Assembly (NCBI GenBank): GCA_009602735.1
Contig: WELA01000937.1
Location: 179,323-243,322 of the forward strand
Direction of reading: 5' to 3'
Length of the DNA: 64,000 nt
From: Mesotaenium endlicherianum
Taxonomy: Eukaryota; Streptophyta; Zygnematophyceae; Zygnematales; Mesotaeniaceae
Shown piece after piece: positions 12,318 to 24,549 of the stretch; within the stretch, counting starts at the first letter, position 1; each line of letters opens with the position of its first letter. The position numbers and the translations under genes are program-made. Below the pieces are notes generated by a model. The model saw only the letters and a program-made list of their open reading frames with translations, was not told the origin of the DNA and did not search any database.

Positions 12318-13664
12318 ACTTCTGAGAACTTCAGTTCTGTGGTTCAGGTGAATAGAAATTCCCAAGCAAATTGGGGATTGAGGCCTGTGAGGGCTGCCGG
12401 TGCTCAACCTGGAAGGGGACCCGGAGAAATTCAACTGTACATGCAGTTGAGGAGTGGAAGACTCTACTACCCTGTGGAGCCTGTGGAAGGTTCTGATTCA
12501 AGCCAGAGTCCACGAGAAAGTGAGACATCTGAGCACACGGATAACCTGTGGAGTGAGCAACCGTCGAGAGACGAGTCTCGCCATACTGCCACGAACGGTG
12601 AGAATCCGTATAACGCGCGAGCTTTTGTACCCAATTCGGGCAGAGAGCACGACGTGTGGGATAAAGATAGTGAGTCTTGGTCACCACTCGAAATGACTGG
12701 TGATGATAAGGATGAAAATCCTAAGTTCAAGCTGTCTACAAAGTGTTTTAGTGGACGAACCAGTGGAAATAGTCTCACTTTCGAAGAGTTTGATGAGATC
12801 TATTGGGCTGACTTCTTTGAGAAAATCCGAAAGGATTCTTCTTACACTCAGTCAGTCGCTTTTATAAGCTTGGTTCAATACTTGGACAAGGATGCCTTGT
12901 TGCTGTATCGTCAATTTCGGAAGGATGAGAACCTTACCCAGGAATGGGCGTTTGACGAGCAAAAGAAGGCGAGAGATTTGAAAATCCAGAAAGAGGCTGC
13001 GAAAGCCCGCCTGTCCGCTTTGTCATCAGGAAGAGCGATACCTGCTGCACCTGTTGAGAGCGTAGACTTAGCTGCACTAACACAAGAATTAACAGATGCC
13101 ATGAAGCAACTCACCGAGGGTCAGCAGCGAGCGGCTACTCGAGATGATGATGCTGGATCTGTCGCAGAATTGCGTAAAGTGTGTGCAGAATTGTCTGAAA
13201 AGATTGCTAATGCTCAGGAACGAGTAACACGCAGAGCTGCACCTTTTACAGGGCAGCATGGTGATAGTGTCACCACGGAAGCAAGCCATGCGCAAGCGTT
13301 GGCTAGTTGCCGTAGGGATATGGAGGCTGGGGATGACCAGTTAGACTCTGAGCACCGTCTGTGTCGTTTCTTTAAGTTGCTTGAAGCAACATTCCTAGAG
13401 GATCGCAGTCTTAAAGTGCACCGCTATGTGCATTTTGTCCGTCAAAAGAACGAGACAGTGATGGAGGTCAAATCCAGATTGGTAGACCTTGCCAAGAAGG
13501 CAGGAATCTATGAGCCTAGGATTGTGGCTGACAAATTCTTATTGTGTCTGGGTAAAGATACAAATCGGGAGGTCAGGCCGCACCTATCTGCGAAACGCGG
13601 AATCGACTGGAACATCGACGAGGCTGCTGAAATAGCACGCAATGTCGAGGAAGGTAAAGTCTAG
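12261..13664 (+). mobile_element. gag region of the methyltransferase element
   Basis: A 467-codon frame, mostly hydrophilic, with a coiled-coil-like middle (ELTDAMKQLTEGQQRAATRD) and a gag-like helical tail (ADKFLLCLGKDTNREVRPHL). It starts inside the end of A1 and is followed at once by the zinc-knuckle region. Capsid assignment is by position. Confidence 0.7.
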
Positions 13665-13688
13665 TACAAGGAGGCTTCCAGGACGCTT

Positions 13689-14783
13689 ATGGCTCCTGAG
13701 AGAAGGAAGGAATCCTTTCAGCCCAAGGCCAATAGCTCTAATTTTCAGTTTAAGAAAAAGAGCGGGTCTTTCAATAGGTTTGCTAAGCACGCCAACACTG
13801 CTGAGACAGCAGAGGGCTGTTGGAACTGCGGGAAATCAGGACATCAGAAGACAGATTGTCCGTACCCGGATGCTAAGCAATTGTCTGCTAGCAAGGCGCA
13901 GGTATGCGCACATTGCAGTAAAAAGGGACACTCAGAAGATGAGTGGTGGTCCAAGAACCCAAATCTGAAACCACCATGGGCTAATGCTGCCACGAAAGAG
14001 GCAGATAAGGGTAAGAAACGGGAGAGAGATAATTCTGGTGACCAGAAGGGTAATCAGAAGTATGATGCTATGAGTGCAGAGATTGCAGAGTTGAAAGCTC
14101 AATTTGCAAGACTAAATGTGCCTAATGTTTATTATGATGCAGATTTGGCCGAAAAGGCCGTCTGCAAAGGCGAGAAGCTGACGCCTGAGAAGGCCGTGGC
14201 TGCAACGGCTGCGGAGTGCGCAGATCATGCCCGTCTGGTTCCAAGGAATGCTGGGAAGCTTCCTCAGACCTTTCGGATCACTCTTGATGAGAACGAGATT
14301 GCGCAGCTACGACAAACCAAGCCTGGGCCACGCAAGACATTTAGTTTTTCGCTGGAAAAGCTGAAGGCTCTGGTGGAACACCGGATTCAGCACATTCCTT
14401 GTCTTTCACTCGCTGATGTGCGTCTTACATATCCTTTCACGATTGAGGAAGCCGGACAGCAACTGGACCTAGCTGAGGAAGGCGCGAACAGCGCTTTGCT
14501 GCCTACTAATTTCAGCACTGTGAGAGTGCAGAACAAGGATAAAGTTTTGACGTTTAACAACTGGGCCGCTCCCAATATCCTATTGGACACTGGCGCACAG
14601 CCAGTAATCTTGGGAAAACGAGCTGTGAAAGCTCTGGGATTGACGGCAAGGGACCTGAGAGAAAGTTCTTTCCAGTTGAGGACTGCATCTGGGCAGATTT
14701 CAAAGTCTTGTGGAATCACCCGCAAGCCTGTGGAATGTTCTATTGGGGACAGAAGCTCTGATTCCCCTGGGTATGGACATTGA
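13689..14783 (+). mobile_element. zinc knuckles and aspartic protease of the methyltransferase element
   Basis: The first zinc knuckle is CWNCGKSGHQKTDC (CX2CX4HX4C); a second degenerate one follows as CAHCSKKGHSEDEW. A retropepsin-like motif ILLDTGAQPVILG lies about residue 295, followed by the hydrophobic VKALGL. The Lys-rich linker between them is typical of nucleocapsid. Confidence 0.85.
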
Positions 14784-15019
14784 CCTGCGGAAGCAGAGGG
14801 TGACTTACCAGTCGACAGATCGGCAGCCGACAGGAGAAAAACCTGTAAAAATGGTTTGCTCGGGAGAAGCAAACTACGGACTGCTAGACTGCTATGTGAA
14901 TGACCAGTATCCAGACCATTATGACCTCATCATGCAACGCGAAGAGAAGATCTACACCAGCATCAACATGCCGACTCCCTTGGTTTGGCAACCTTGGATT
15001 ATGGAGCAACTAGANTCTA

Positions 15020-16150
15020 GAAGCTGTGCGTAACAGGGACCGTGGCCCGCAAGAGCTGCTGCCAGTTCTTTATCCAGTTAAGACTGCTGCCAATTTGATG
15101 CCTGGAGTAGACCCATTGCCGCAAGGCATTGTGAGGATGGAAGATCCTGTTCACAGGAGAGGAGTAGTAGTGCTGGAATTGTTCGCCGGACTTGGTACTG
15201 GAACCATTGCACTGATTTAGCGAGGTATCCAGGTATCCAAAGTGCTGTATGTGGACAGTGATGAGAATGTTTTTACAGCATTTGAGGAGGTCATGAGTCA
15301 GATGCGGCAAATGTACCATTTCAAGGCATTGGTGCCCACTAGTGTGGTGCGTCTTGCTGGAGGAAACATTCTCGATGTGAAGTCCGAGGACCTGTATGGT
15401 TACAGGATTGACTGGATTTTTGCGGGATTCCCTTGTCAACCTTTCTCGCAAGCTGGGAACAGGAGGGGATTCAATGACCCGCAAGCACAACACTAGGGAA
15501 GGATGGTGAAGATCATCAGTATGCTGCGGGAACACCAGCATCTGTACCCACCAGTGTTTGTGATTGAGAATGTATATCCAGGGATGGATTACAACCAGAT
15601 GAAGCCAGGAGATCCATGGCTGGTCTTCGACTCCACCCTGGGTCATCATGTATTGATCAACGACGCCAGGCACGGAGGATTCTCACACCGGGCCAGACTA
15701 TTCTGGACCAACGGCATGTCCATTGAAATCCTGAGGGAGATGGAGGAGATTATGCGGCGCACGCCAACGGCAGTATCTGTGGGAGAAGCACTGATGGTGG
15801 AAACCAAGCCAGTGATCAGGAGGGATTCCTACCCACAGTACATCGTCAACGAGCCAGGCCGGCCGAGGGTGGTGCTGCCCACCTTCACAGCATACCCAGG
15901 ATCACGCGCTTTCGTGAATGGAGGACCAGGAATGGTCAAAGATGTGCACGACAGAGAAGCTCAGTGGAGAGAGCCGACAGCTGAAGAGAAGGGAAGGTGC
16001 CTGGGGGTACCCAACTCCATTGCACAAGAAATTGTTGCAATGGTGGGACAGGACAACGCTGGGAAGATATTCGGCAATATGATTGGGCATCACTCCATGA
16101 CATGGTTGGTAGAGACGATTATGACTTGGCAACAGATGACGTTCTCCGAC
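15020..16150 (+). mobile_element. C5-cytosine DNA methyltransferase domain inside the retrotransposon
   Basis: The family motifs appear in order: motif I LELFAGLGTG (AdoMet binding), motif IV FAGFPCQPFSQAG with the catalytic Pro-Cys pair, motif VI FVIENV, motif VIII SHRARLFWTN, and a motif IX/X-like end GKIFGNMIGHHSMTWL. The HRARLFW form of motif VIII resembles DNMT3/DRM-type enzymes, whereas PCQPFSQ is more like DNMT1 or bacterial enzymes. DNA methyltransferases captured by retrotransposons are known from charophytes and dinoflagellates, and recombinant versions were shown to methylate CG sites. Here the domain sits between protease and reverse transcriptase. The copy is a fossil with breaks. 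Confidence 0.9.
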
Positions 16151-16199
16151 AAGCCTATGCCCAGGCCGAGGCCGGTAACGATTGGAGTCCATGTGGTGC

Positions 16200-18340
16200 C
16201 AACCTCTGATCAGAGAGCTATCAGGGAAGCGTATCAGCAACAAAAAGAATATGCTGTTGAAAGAGACACAGCTGAGGCAGACCAAGATGAAACACTCAGA
16301 GAAACCAGAGTGGTGGAGCTGACCAGGTGTCAAGACTTATTGACGCAAATTGACAATCGGATGGCGACTCTACACGACCCTCTGGAAAGAGAGTTGCGGA
16401 GGCTGCAAGAAGACGTAACCATGGAAGACCAGGCAACTGATGCAGCAAACCCTTTGGTGAGCGCTGCAGTAAGCAAATCACAGGAGGTCCTTGCATCTGC
16501 AGAACGCTCCAGCCAAGTATTTGGGAGGATGCCGGAATGGGAAGAATATACCAGTTCTGAGTTACGAAACATGGCCCCAGACCATGTCTTTGGGAGCCCA
16601 TCCCCAGACGCGGTAACATCAAGATATGAAGAACGCCAGTGCAATATTGGCGAATGGGCCGAAGAATGCAGTCAGAATTCAGGAAATTCTGGAGGGTTTG
16701 GAAAGACCATTTGCCTGGAGGTGATTTTTGAAGAACACAAGAAGGAGACGGCCAAGAGATTGCCCGCCACACGTGCTCTGATGAGCCCAGGGCCAGAGGC
16801 CAAAGGGCAACCACAAGACACAGTTGGCAGCACAGCTGAGTCGATCACCAGGCAAATCATGGCGCAGTTGCTGGAAGGAGACGCCCCTCGACTCAAGAAA
16901 GAGAAAGTGGCAAAAGCAGCTCTCGCTCTACAGTCAGCCATCATCAACATGGCGAGGCTCAACACAGGAGGGGATAAAGAATTACCGCCTCGTGGAACAG
17001 AGAAGCCGGAGGAGGAAGAGGATGCAGAGATGCAAGGCCTCTCGGAGTTGGAGTCACCATCACTCAACAATAAAGGGGACATTAGGGAAGAAATTCCACG
17101 GTTTTCCCACGCCAGAGTTGGATTTGCTTGACTTACAGGAGCTGAGGGCAGACGACTGGGTGGCTGACCACCTGATGGGGCCAAGCCCGGCAGACCTTTA
17201 TGAAGAATTAAGGTCGCCAACATCCAGTTCTCCTTCTGCCAGTCTTCCAGTGGCAGAACCCAAGTCAACCGCACAACCGCCGCAACGGCAGGAGGTGACT
17301 GCCTGCACTGCTAAAGTGGAGACAGCACAAGGAAAGCCCGAAAGTCGCGCAAGCAGACCAAGGAAGGTGGCCCGTGAGGGTAACGCATCGTTTAGGAGGA
17401 TGCTAAAGCGATATTTCAAGCATAAGGGGAAGGCTCAGAGAGAGGGCGTTCCGTGAGGAACCACAGCCCCACCTCCTCCGCCTCTGCGGGATATTATGCA
17501 GAGAGAGGAAGAGGACGGTTTGGTTCGCAGGGCAATGGCATTGGGCATTAGTGTGCCGCCAGGCATGAACACGCCCTTATTGCAACTATCAGATCTTAGG
17601 ATACAGAGGTCGGAGGAGCCTGCTCCCATGATACCTGCAATCCCAGGATGGGAACTGATGGATCTGAGAAACATCATCAGCCGCTTGACCGCAGCAGATG
17701 ATGCCTTTCTTGCACAACTAGCGGCACCTCAAAGGACGCAAACATTGGCGCAGGCATAAATGGTCACACCACCCGCAAGGGAGGAGTATGGCACGACCGT
17801 CGCCCGCATGGCTATTATTGAGCGAGAATGGGGCTGAGCGATCAGCCCTAGGACAGATCCCGCAGGTTTTCCAATGGCAACCCAACCTCGGCCACGTGAA
17901 GAAGGAGGAACCGGGACCAGTTGGACTGCAGTCGACGAGGAAATGTTCCTGAGGCAGCCCATCCGGAGGCGCCTGATATACCCCTCAGGCGACGCGTTAT
18001 TGGGAAAGGTAAAAAGCCTAAGAAACAGGCTGCCGAACTTATGGCAACGGAGGAGCAAGCTGCAAAGCCTGCTACCCCACCTCCTAAGAATCAGGCAGAA
18101 AAGCCTGAGAGCCAGAATCAGGCAGAAAAGCCTGAGGGCCAAGATGAGGGCGGGAAGCCCCTACCTGCACCTAAGGAGTAGCAACTACTGGATGCCTTTG
18201 TTGGGGAGAAGCAACCTGAAACTGAGACTTTTGCCATTGGGAAAATGGTCTCAGCCCAGCAGAGAGCACAAGTAGAAAGGTTGCTGAAGAAACACCGCAA
18301 GGTATTTGCTTTCACTAAGGAGGAGATTGGTAGAACNTCT
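16200..18340 (+). mobile_element. linker region between methyltransferase and reverse transcriptase
   Basis: Glu/Gln/Lys-rich, low-hydrophobicity sequence with likely coiled coils (ELTRCQDLLTQIDNRMATL). It ends in a lysine-, proline- and glutamine-rich segment before an RT lead-in, KKHRKVFAFTKEEIG, which resembles the N-terminal edge of Gypsy RT. I recognise no enzymatic domain in the rest. Confidence 0.55.
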
Positions 18341-18363
18341 TGTGCTACCAAAGTGCCTAGCTC
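18338..18363 (+). repeat. 26-bp copy of the chromovirus primer-binding-site flank, outside its left LTR
   Basis: The sequence from TCTTGTGCTACC to CTAGCTC is identical to 24515-24540, next to the primer-binding site inside the nested element. It lies beside a single N, so an assembly joint is the likeliest cause. Confidence 0.6.
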
Positions 18364-18372
18364 TACTGCCAG

Positions 18373-18875
18373 TGTAGTGAAACAGATAGATAAAGTACTT
18401 AGTAAAACAGAATACTTTATCTATTCAAGACAAGGATCTTTGAACACAAGTGGTAGCTTCTTGAAAGAGAGATGGCTTCTTGAAAGTTAATATATTTCTG
18501 GATTTTGGCAAGTACAAGAGTGATTCTGGAATGTCTTTCTATGTTCTAGCTCTTGTTTATATACTTGCTACATAAGTAATTTCTAGGAAGGTGTATGTTG
18601 ATGTGTTGGCACCCAACACATCCCAAAACTTGCCACCTCTTTCTAGAATAATGTACACATGTCCTTTTGACCTAAAAATGGCACATTTGACTTTTGCCAC
18701 ATGGAGTTCTTCTAGGTCTTTCCTCTAACTTCGAAAATGCCTTGGAAGGTTCAAAGGACATGAACCAAGTTACTAGAGTACCTATTCACACTTGACTCCA
18801 CACAATACTACTCCAAATATATTTGAAAACATTAAAATATATGCAAACTAATATATAATAACTCAAATCACTACA
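18373..18875 (-). repeat. LTR of the nested chromovirus (3' LTR in element orientation)
   Basis: 503 bp, nearly identical to 24550-25052. Termini in element orientation are TGTAGTGATT...TTTCACTACA. Confidence 0.97.
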
Positions 18876-18892
18876 TCACCCCCCCGATAGAA
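18876..18892 (-). promoter_or_regulatory. polypurine tract of the nested chromovirus
   Basis: Read on the minus strand, a GGGGGGGTGA-type purine run lies directly before the 3' LTR, where plus-strand priming occurs in LTR elements. Confidence 0.75.
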
Positions 18893-19644
18893 AAAGCGAC
18901 GTCTCGGCGCGTCAAGTCAGGTCTTACACATGTGGAGCAAACTAGTCAACAGTTTCAAGTCAGATGCCACACATGTGAAGAGGACTAGTCAAAGGCGCCA
19001 AGTCAGGTGCTACACATGTAAGGTAGACTAGGCAAGGTCGTAGGTGGTGTGACCTTATTGGCTAGCCTACTCCTTAATGATAAAGAAAATTGTACAAGTT
19101 GGCCCAGAATCTGCCACGAACTCAAAAATTCATAGCGGCCACAGAACTGCTCCAAATCTGAAAATTCGAGTGCCAGACGGACCGCGTCGGAGAACTCTAC
19201 CGGGTCACCAAATTTGAGAGCATTCTCATTTCTGGAGTGTCGTTGAGAGCTGAGAGAGTAGGCACTCCTCCAAATCTGTGCAGAAACTTCTGAAAATCAT
19301 AAGTCCTTCTATACTTCTCCAAATTCTGCAAACTAAGTCTCAAACTGGGCGCTGTAAGATGTTCTACCAGAGTCTTGAGTTTCAGAGCATTCCAAGTTCA
19401 GGGGAGGGCACAATGTCAGAAGGCATATTCTGCCCTAACAATGCCAGCAGCCTGACCCCCTTCTACTTAGAGCATCATATCTCTCTCACCAGTGCTCCAA
19501 ATTGAGCAAACTTGGACTCTAAATGACCGGCTACTCATGGACTACAGCCAGGTAAATTTTCAGAATTTATTATGCAGAGACCTATTACCAGTAGCAGTTT
19601 TAGTTTTCTGTCCAGAAACTGCGAGAAGAGAAGAGTGTCTAATG

Positions 19645-22600
19645 TCAATTTTTCCTCTTTCTTGTTCTTGCAGGCTGCCTCCAAGGGGTCTTCTGCTGCT
19701 TCTTGATGGTGGCAGGCTGCCTCCCTGAAGTCTTCGGGCTTCTAGTAGAGAGACTTGGGGCTGGTCCAAGATGGGGGTTGGCGGCATGGAAGCGCTTCAA
19801 CTTTCTCTGAACTTTGTCAAGGTAGTGCGCCGCCACCCAACTATTCTCCGAATCTGGATATCCTTTCCACTTGATCAAGTATTGCTGCTGTCTCCTGAAA
19901 TTTCTCATAGCCACTATGTCTTCCACTTCGTACTCCAAATGATCATCCACTATTGTTGGGGCTGGTGGGGTTGTCACACGTCCTGGGAACTTGTTGTCGG
20001 GTTGCACATATGGCTTGAAGAGGGAAGCGTGGAATACGGGGTCGATGTGCATAGTCTGGGGAAGTTCTAGCTTGAAAGCAACGGGGTTGACTTGCTGGAT
20101 AATCTTGAAGGGTCCCAAATACTTGGGAGAGAACTTGCTGCCGGCAGGCCTGTTGTTCAGGGAAATGTTCTTGGATGATAGTAACACGTTGTCACCCACT
20201 CTGTACGTAATTTCTCTTCTGGATCTGTTCGCCACTCTTGCTTGAGCATCTTGCGCGTGTTGTAGAGCTTTCTTCGCTGCTGTAAGGGCTGCTTCTAATG
20301 TCTCCATAAAATCTGTGGCTGCAGGTACTTCATCATGGCCAGCCGTGAAGCTCAGTGGCGTGGTCGGATGGAAGCCATAGTTGAGGAAGAATGGGGACTC
20401 TTGGGTAGAGGCCTGCGTAGTGTTGTTGTAGGCAAACTCGAGGGGGGTCAAGTACATGTCCCAGTCTTGCTCGAGGGTAGACACGTAGGCCTTTAGAGAG
20501 GTCTTTAGGGTACGATTCATACGCTCGGTTTGCCCATCTGATTGTGGGTGGTAGGCAGTAGACATATCCAGCGATGTACCCAAGTTCTTGAAGAGATTTT
20601 TCCAGAAATGGCTTGTGAATCTTGGATCTCTATCTGACACAATTCTTGATGGTAGTCCATGGAGTCGGAAGATGTTGTCAAAGATGAGTCTTGCAAGTTG
20701 TGGTGCTGTAGCCTTAGTCGTCGTGGGAATAAAATGAGCCATCTTGGTAAGTCTGTCCACCACCGTGAGTATTGCATTATGGCCTCGAGGTGTCACGGGC
20801 AAGTCCACGATAAGGTCCATTGAGATGTCCGTCCATTGTCTTTCGGGGATTGGTAGTGGTTGGAGGAGTCCTCCCGCCTTTTGCGATGATGGCTTGATTC
20901 TTTGGCATGTGTCACAGCTCCTGCAGTACTCCTTGACTTGCTTAGACATGCCTGGCCAACAATAAGTCCTAGCTAGAACGCCCGTGGTCCTTAGGATTCC
21001 AAAGTGTCCTCCAAGAGGGTTGTCGTGTGCTTCTCGTAGAAGCAAGAGCCGGAGGTCTATGTCATTAGGAACACATCTCTGGCCCGTATCTTGCCTCACC
21101 CAATAATTGCCTTCTTGCTTCTTGCATGGGTCCAAGGCTGCTTCTCCGTTCTTGTAGTAAGGGTCTCTTTCATAGGCGGCTGAAAATCGAGCTTCCAGAT
21201 CTGTCTTCAGGGATACCATCACTGCATTTAATTGCAGTCTTGAGAGGGGGTCAGCCGGGTTTGTCTTGCCGGGCTGGTACTGAATCGTGATGTTGTATTG
21301 TTGCAAGTATCCGCTCCATCTTGCTTGTCTCCTTGAGAGATACGGCTGCGTTTGGAGGTGCTTTAACGCCTCGTGGTCCGTGGTGACCAGTACTTTGCGT
21401 CCTTCAACGTAGCAGCGCCAAACCTTCAAGGCATGTACAATCGCCAATGCCTCTCGCTCCGTGGTTGTATAATTTTGCTCGGCTGGATTTAGCTTCCTTG
21501 ACTCGTAGGCGATGGGCTGCAGTCCCTTGCCTTGGTCTTGAAGCAGGATTGCTCCTATTGCATAGGAAGATGCATCGGTGATGACGTGGAAGGGCCAATC
21601 TGGGTTTGGACTTGGGAGTGTGAGCACCGGGGATGTGGTCAATCTTCGCTTTAACTCTTGAAATGCCTCTTCCTCTTTCTCGGTCCATGTATATAGCCTG
21701 TCCTTCTTGAGTAGATCTGTCAGGGGGGCTGCTATGTGCGAGAAGCCTTGGATGAATTTTCTGTACCAATTGGCAAATCCCAAGAATGACTGGAGTTCTT
21801 TCTTGGTCGTGGGGGTTGGCCATTCCTCCACCACCGTGGTCTTCTTGGGGTCCATCTTGATGCCATCAGCAGTCACGTGGAGACCTAGGAACTCCACTTC
21901 TTGTTTGGCAAACTCGCACTTTGACTCCTTCGCAAATAGCTTGTTTTGCTTCAATACTTCAAGGACTTCTTTCAAGTGTCTCGCATGCTCTTCAAGGGTC
22001 TTGCTGTAGATAAGGATGTCATCGATGAATACCACCACAAATCTGTCCAACATGGGCTGAAATATGGTGTTCATCATAGTCATGAAAGTTGCTGGCGCGT
22101 TGGTGAGTCCAAATGGCAGGACCATGAACTCAAAATGTCCATATCTTGTCCTGAATGCCGTCTTCTCTATGTCCGGTTCTGCGATGCGAATCTGGTGGTA
22201 GCCGCTCCGTAAGTCAATCTTCGTGAAGTACTTGGCTCCAACCAGCCGGTCCATGAGCTCATCCATGCGCGGCAGCGGGTATCGATTCTTGATGGTGATC
22301 TTGTTGAGGGCGCGATAGTCCACACACATCCTCAAGGTACCATCTTTCTTCTTGACAAATAGCACCGGGGCTCCAAATGGCGACTTGCTAGGTCGAATGA
22401 AGCCATGCTCCAGTAGCTCCTTGATTTGCTTCTTGACTTCGTCTAGCTCCGTGTATGACATTTTGAACGTAGGCCGAGAGATGGGCTTGCTTCCGGGCTC
22501 CAACTCTATCTTGTGGTCTACGAATCTTTTGGGGGGTAGGCCCTTGGGCAATTCCGGGGAGAACACTTCTTTGTAGTCCTCTAAGACTTCTTGTATCTCC

Positions 22601-23310
22601 TTGGGAACGGGGCTGCCTTCTTGACTCTCGATGTCTTTCTTGATGTCTTTTGGCGTGATCAAGGCCAAAAGAAGCTCGTGTCCCTTCCTCACAAGTCTCT
22701 TGAGTTGGAGGGCGGACAATAGTATCTCGTGTGCCGGCTTCTGGATGTCTTGGGTCTGGATATTCTGGATTGCGCGCAAAATACAGATTCTTGAAGTGAT
22801 GTCATTCTTGATCTTGATAGTACCGGTCCTCCAATCAACTTGGGGGTTGTGCTTGGTCAACCAAGGCGTCCCTAGGATGACGTCGTACTTGCCCAATTGC
22901 ATGGGGGAGAACACTACTCTATCCTTGAAGGACTTGATAGAGAGTGCCAAGGGGTACGTCTTCTTGGAAGGGGTAGTATAGGAGAATCCATCGGGCATCA
23001 TAATCTCCTCGTCGTGGTCAAGAGTTCGCATAGTAATACCGTGCTTGGTGGCAAAATCTGCAGCAATGAAGTTGCCTTGAGCTCCGCTATCCACCAAGAT
23101 GTGGACCTTCTCTCCTCCAAGGTAACCTCTCAAACTCATTGGGGCTGGAACGTCGTCTTCAACGGGGGTCTCCACCTCACTTGGCGTGTTGCCTTCTCGT
23201 GAAGTGGGTCTTGGGGTGGTAGGCTCCTGGCCTACCGGCGCTGTCCGTTTTTTGACAACTTTTTGGGGCATGAAAGTGCACGATGGCCCTTTTCCTTGCA
23301 ATAGAAGCAT
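19645..23310 (-). mobile_element. pol of the nested chromovirus: PR-RT-RH-INT-chromodomain
   Basis: A single 1221-codon frame. Protease motif [11 protein letters not shown] is near residue 75. RT shows [19 protein letters not shown] and [10 protein letters not shown]. RNase H shows [14 protein letters not shown]. The integrase zinc domain ([10 protein letters not shown]...CDTCQRIK) is followed by a DDE core ([17 protein letters not shown]). The C-terminal chromodomain contains [15 protein letters not shown] and would bind modified histone tails to steer integration. It overlaps gag by about 79 bases in another frame, the kind of gag-pol arrangement some Ty3/Gypsy elements translate by programmed frameshifting. 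Confidence 0.95.
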
Positions 23311-24512
23311 AGTCCAGCCGTCATGAGAGCTTCTTTTTCAGCCGGGGAGAGTCTTGCTTTCACTCCTTGCTGGTTTCTTGCATCATAAGTGTCATTGGAG
23401 GGTCTTCCACTCTTCCGGGCAGCCGCGGGGTCCCTTTTAATAACTCCGATTTCCATGGGTGTGGGTCCAGATTCGGATGTGGAAGGGGCTGCGTACACCC
23501 GCGTCGTCGGTACCCGTGAAGATGAAGGCACGGAGTGCTTGAAATCCAAGGTATCCACCTTTTGGGCCACTTCAATGATCTTTGAGAAGTCCGTCAAGTC
23601 GCGTAACTCCACTTCCTTTGCCACCTTGGGTTTGAGGCCAAAGATGTAACGGTCAATCTTCTCCTCGAGAGACATGTTGGGGATCTCAAGAGTGAGGGCG
23701 TGAAATCTGGATGTATACTCTTGAACGGACGTCGTTTGCTTGAGATGGTGGAGCTTTCCTCGGGCAATCTTCTCCGCATTGATGGGCATGAATTGCTTCT
23801 TGAGGGCCTCACGAAAATCTGCCCATCTTGCATATGATGGTGGGGGCTCTTGGCCGAGCATGGGGTGCGCCATAGCTTGATATATAGCCGCTTGATAGTT
23901 ACGCCACCATGATGTTGCTGCTCCTCTAAGTAAGGTAACGGCAAAGGGAACGTAGTCCTCCTCGGGTACTTCAAGGAATGCGAGGTACGTCTCCACTTGG
24001 TAGAGCCATAAATTCAGGTTGGCACCTTTCCCGGGGTTGAAAGTGTCGGGTTTGCCGGGCTTGATGAGTTTCCTTGCTCTCGTTGGCTCTTGTGGAGGCG
24101 CTTGAGCCGGGGCTGGATTTTGAGCATTGCTCGCAATAGGGGCAACCATGGCAGCCATAGCTTCTCTTGACGCTTGCACGGTTGCTTCATAGGTGGCCAA
24201 GCCCACTTGGTTGTGGACGGTCATTAGGAAGGCTGCCCACTCATTTGCGGGAACTCCTTGTGGTGGGGTCAACTTTGCTATAGCGGCTGCCACGGGATTT
24301 GACGGTGCTCCTCCTTGTGGTGCTTCTTGTTGTTGCAGATTTCCTTGAGTAGGCTCTCCCATCGACGCTGGAGGAGGGTGTGCTCCTCCTTGTGGTGCTT
24401 CTTGTTGTTGCAGATTTTCTTGAGTGGGCTCTCCCATCGGCGCTGGAGGAGGGTGTCTTGGAGAGGAAGGGCTTCCTTCGAAAGCTTGCTGTTGGTCTTG
24501 AGGATCGGCCAT
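23232..24512 (-). mobile_element. gag of the nested chromovirus
   Basis: A 426-codon frame. The N-terminus is Pro/Gln-rich and contains a near-perfect duplicated segment of about 23 residues built around PPPASMGEPTQ and QQQEAPQGGA. The middle carries the retrotransposon gag fold (FNPGKGANLNLWLYQVETYL). One zinc knuckle [14 protein letters not shown] ends it. The nucleotide counterpart of the duplication is at about 24310-24450. Confidence 0.93.
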
Positions 24513-24536
24513 CTTCTTGTGCTACCAAAGTGCCTA

Positions 24537-24548
24537 GCTCCGATACCA
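24537..24548 (-). promoter_or_regulatory. primer-binding site of the nested chromovirus, initiator tRNA-Met type
   Basis: Next to the 5' LTR on the minus strand, TGGTATCGGAGC matches the usual initiator-Met primer site TGGTATCAGAGC at 11 of 12 positions. Confidence 0.85.
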
Positions 24549-24549
24549 C

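Noticed and set aside
16672-17274. 200-codon minus-strand frame opposite the retrotransposon linker
   Set aside because: Shadow of the sense reading. No motif or splice support.
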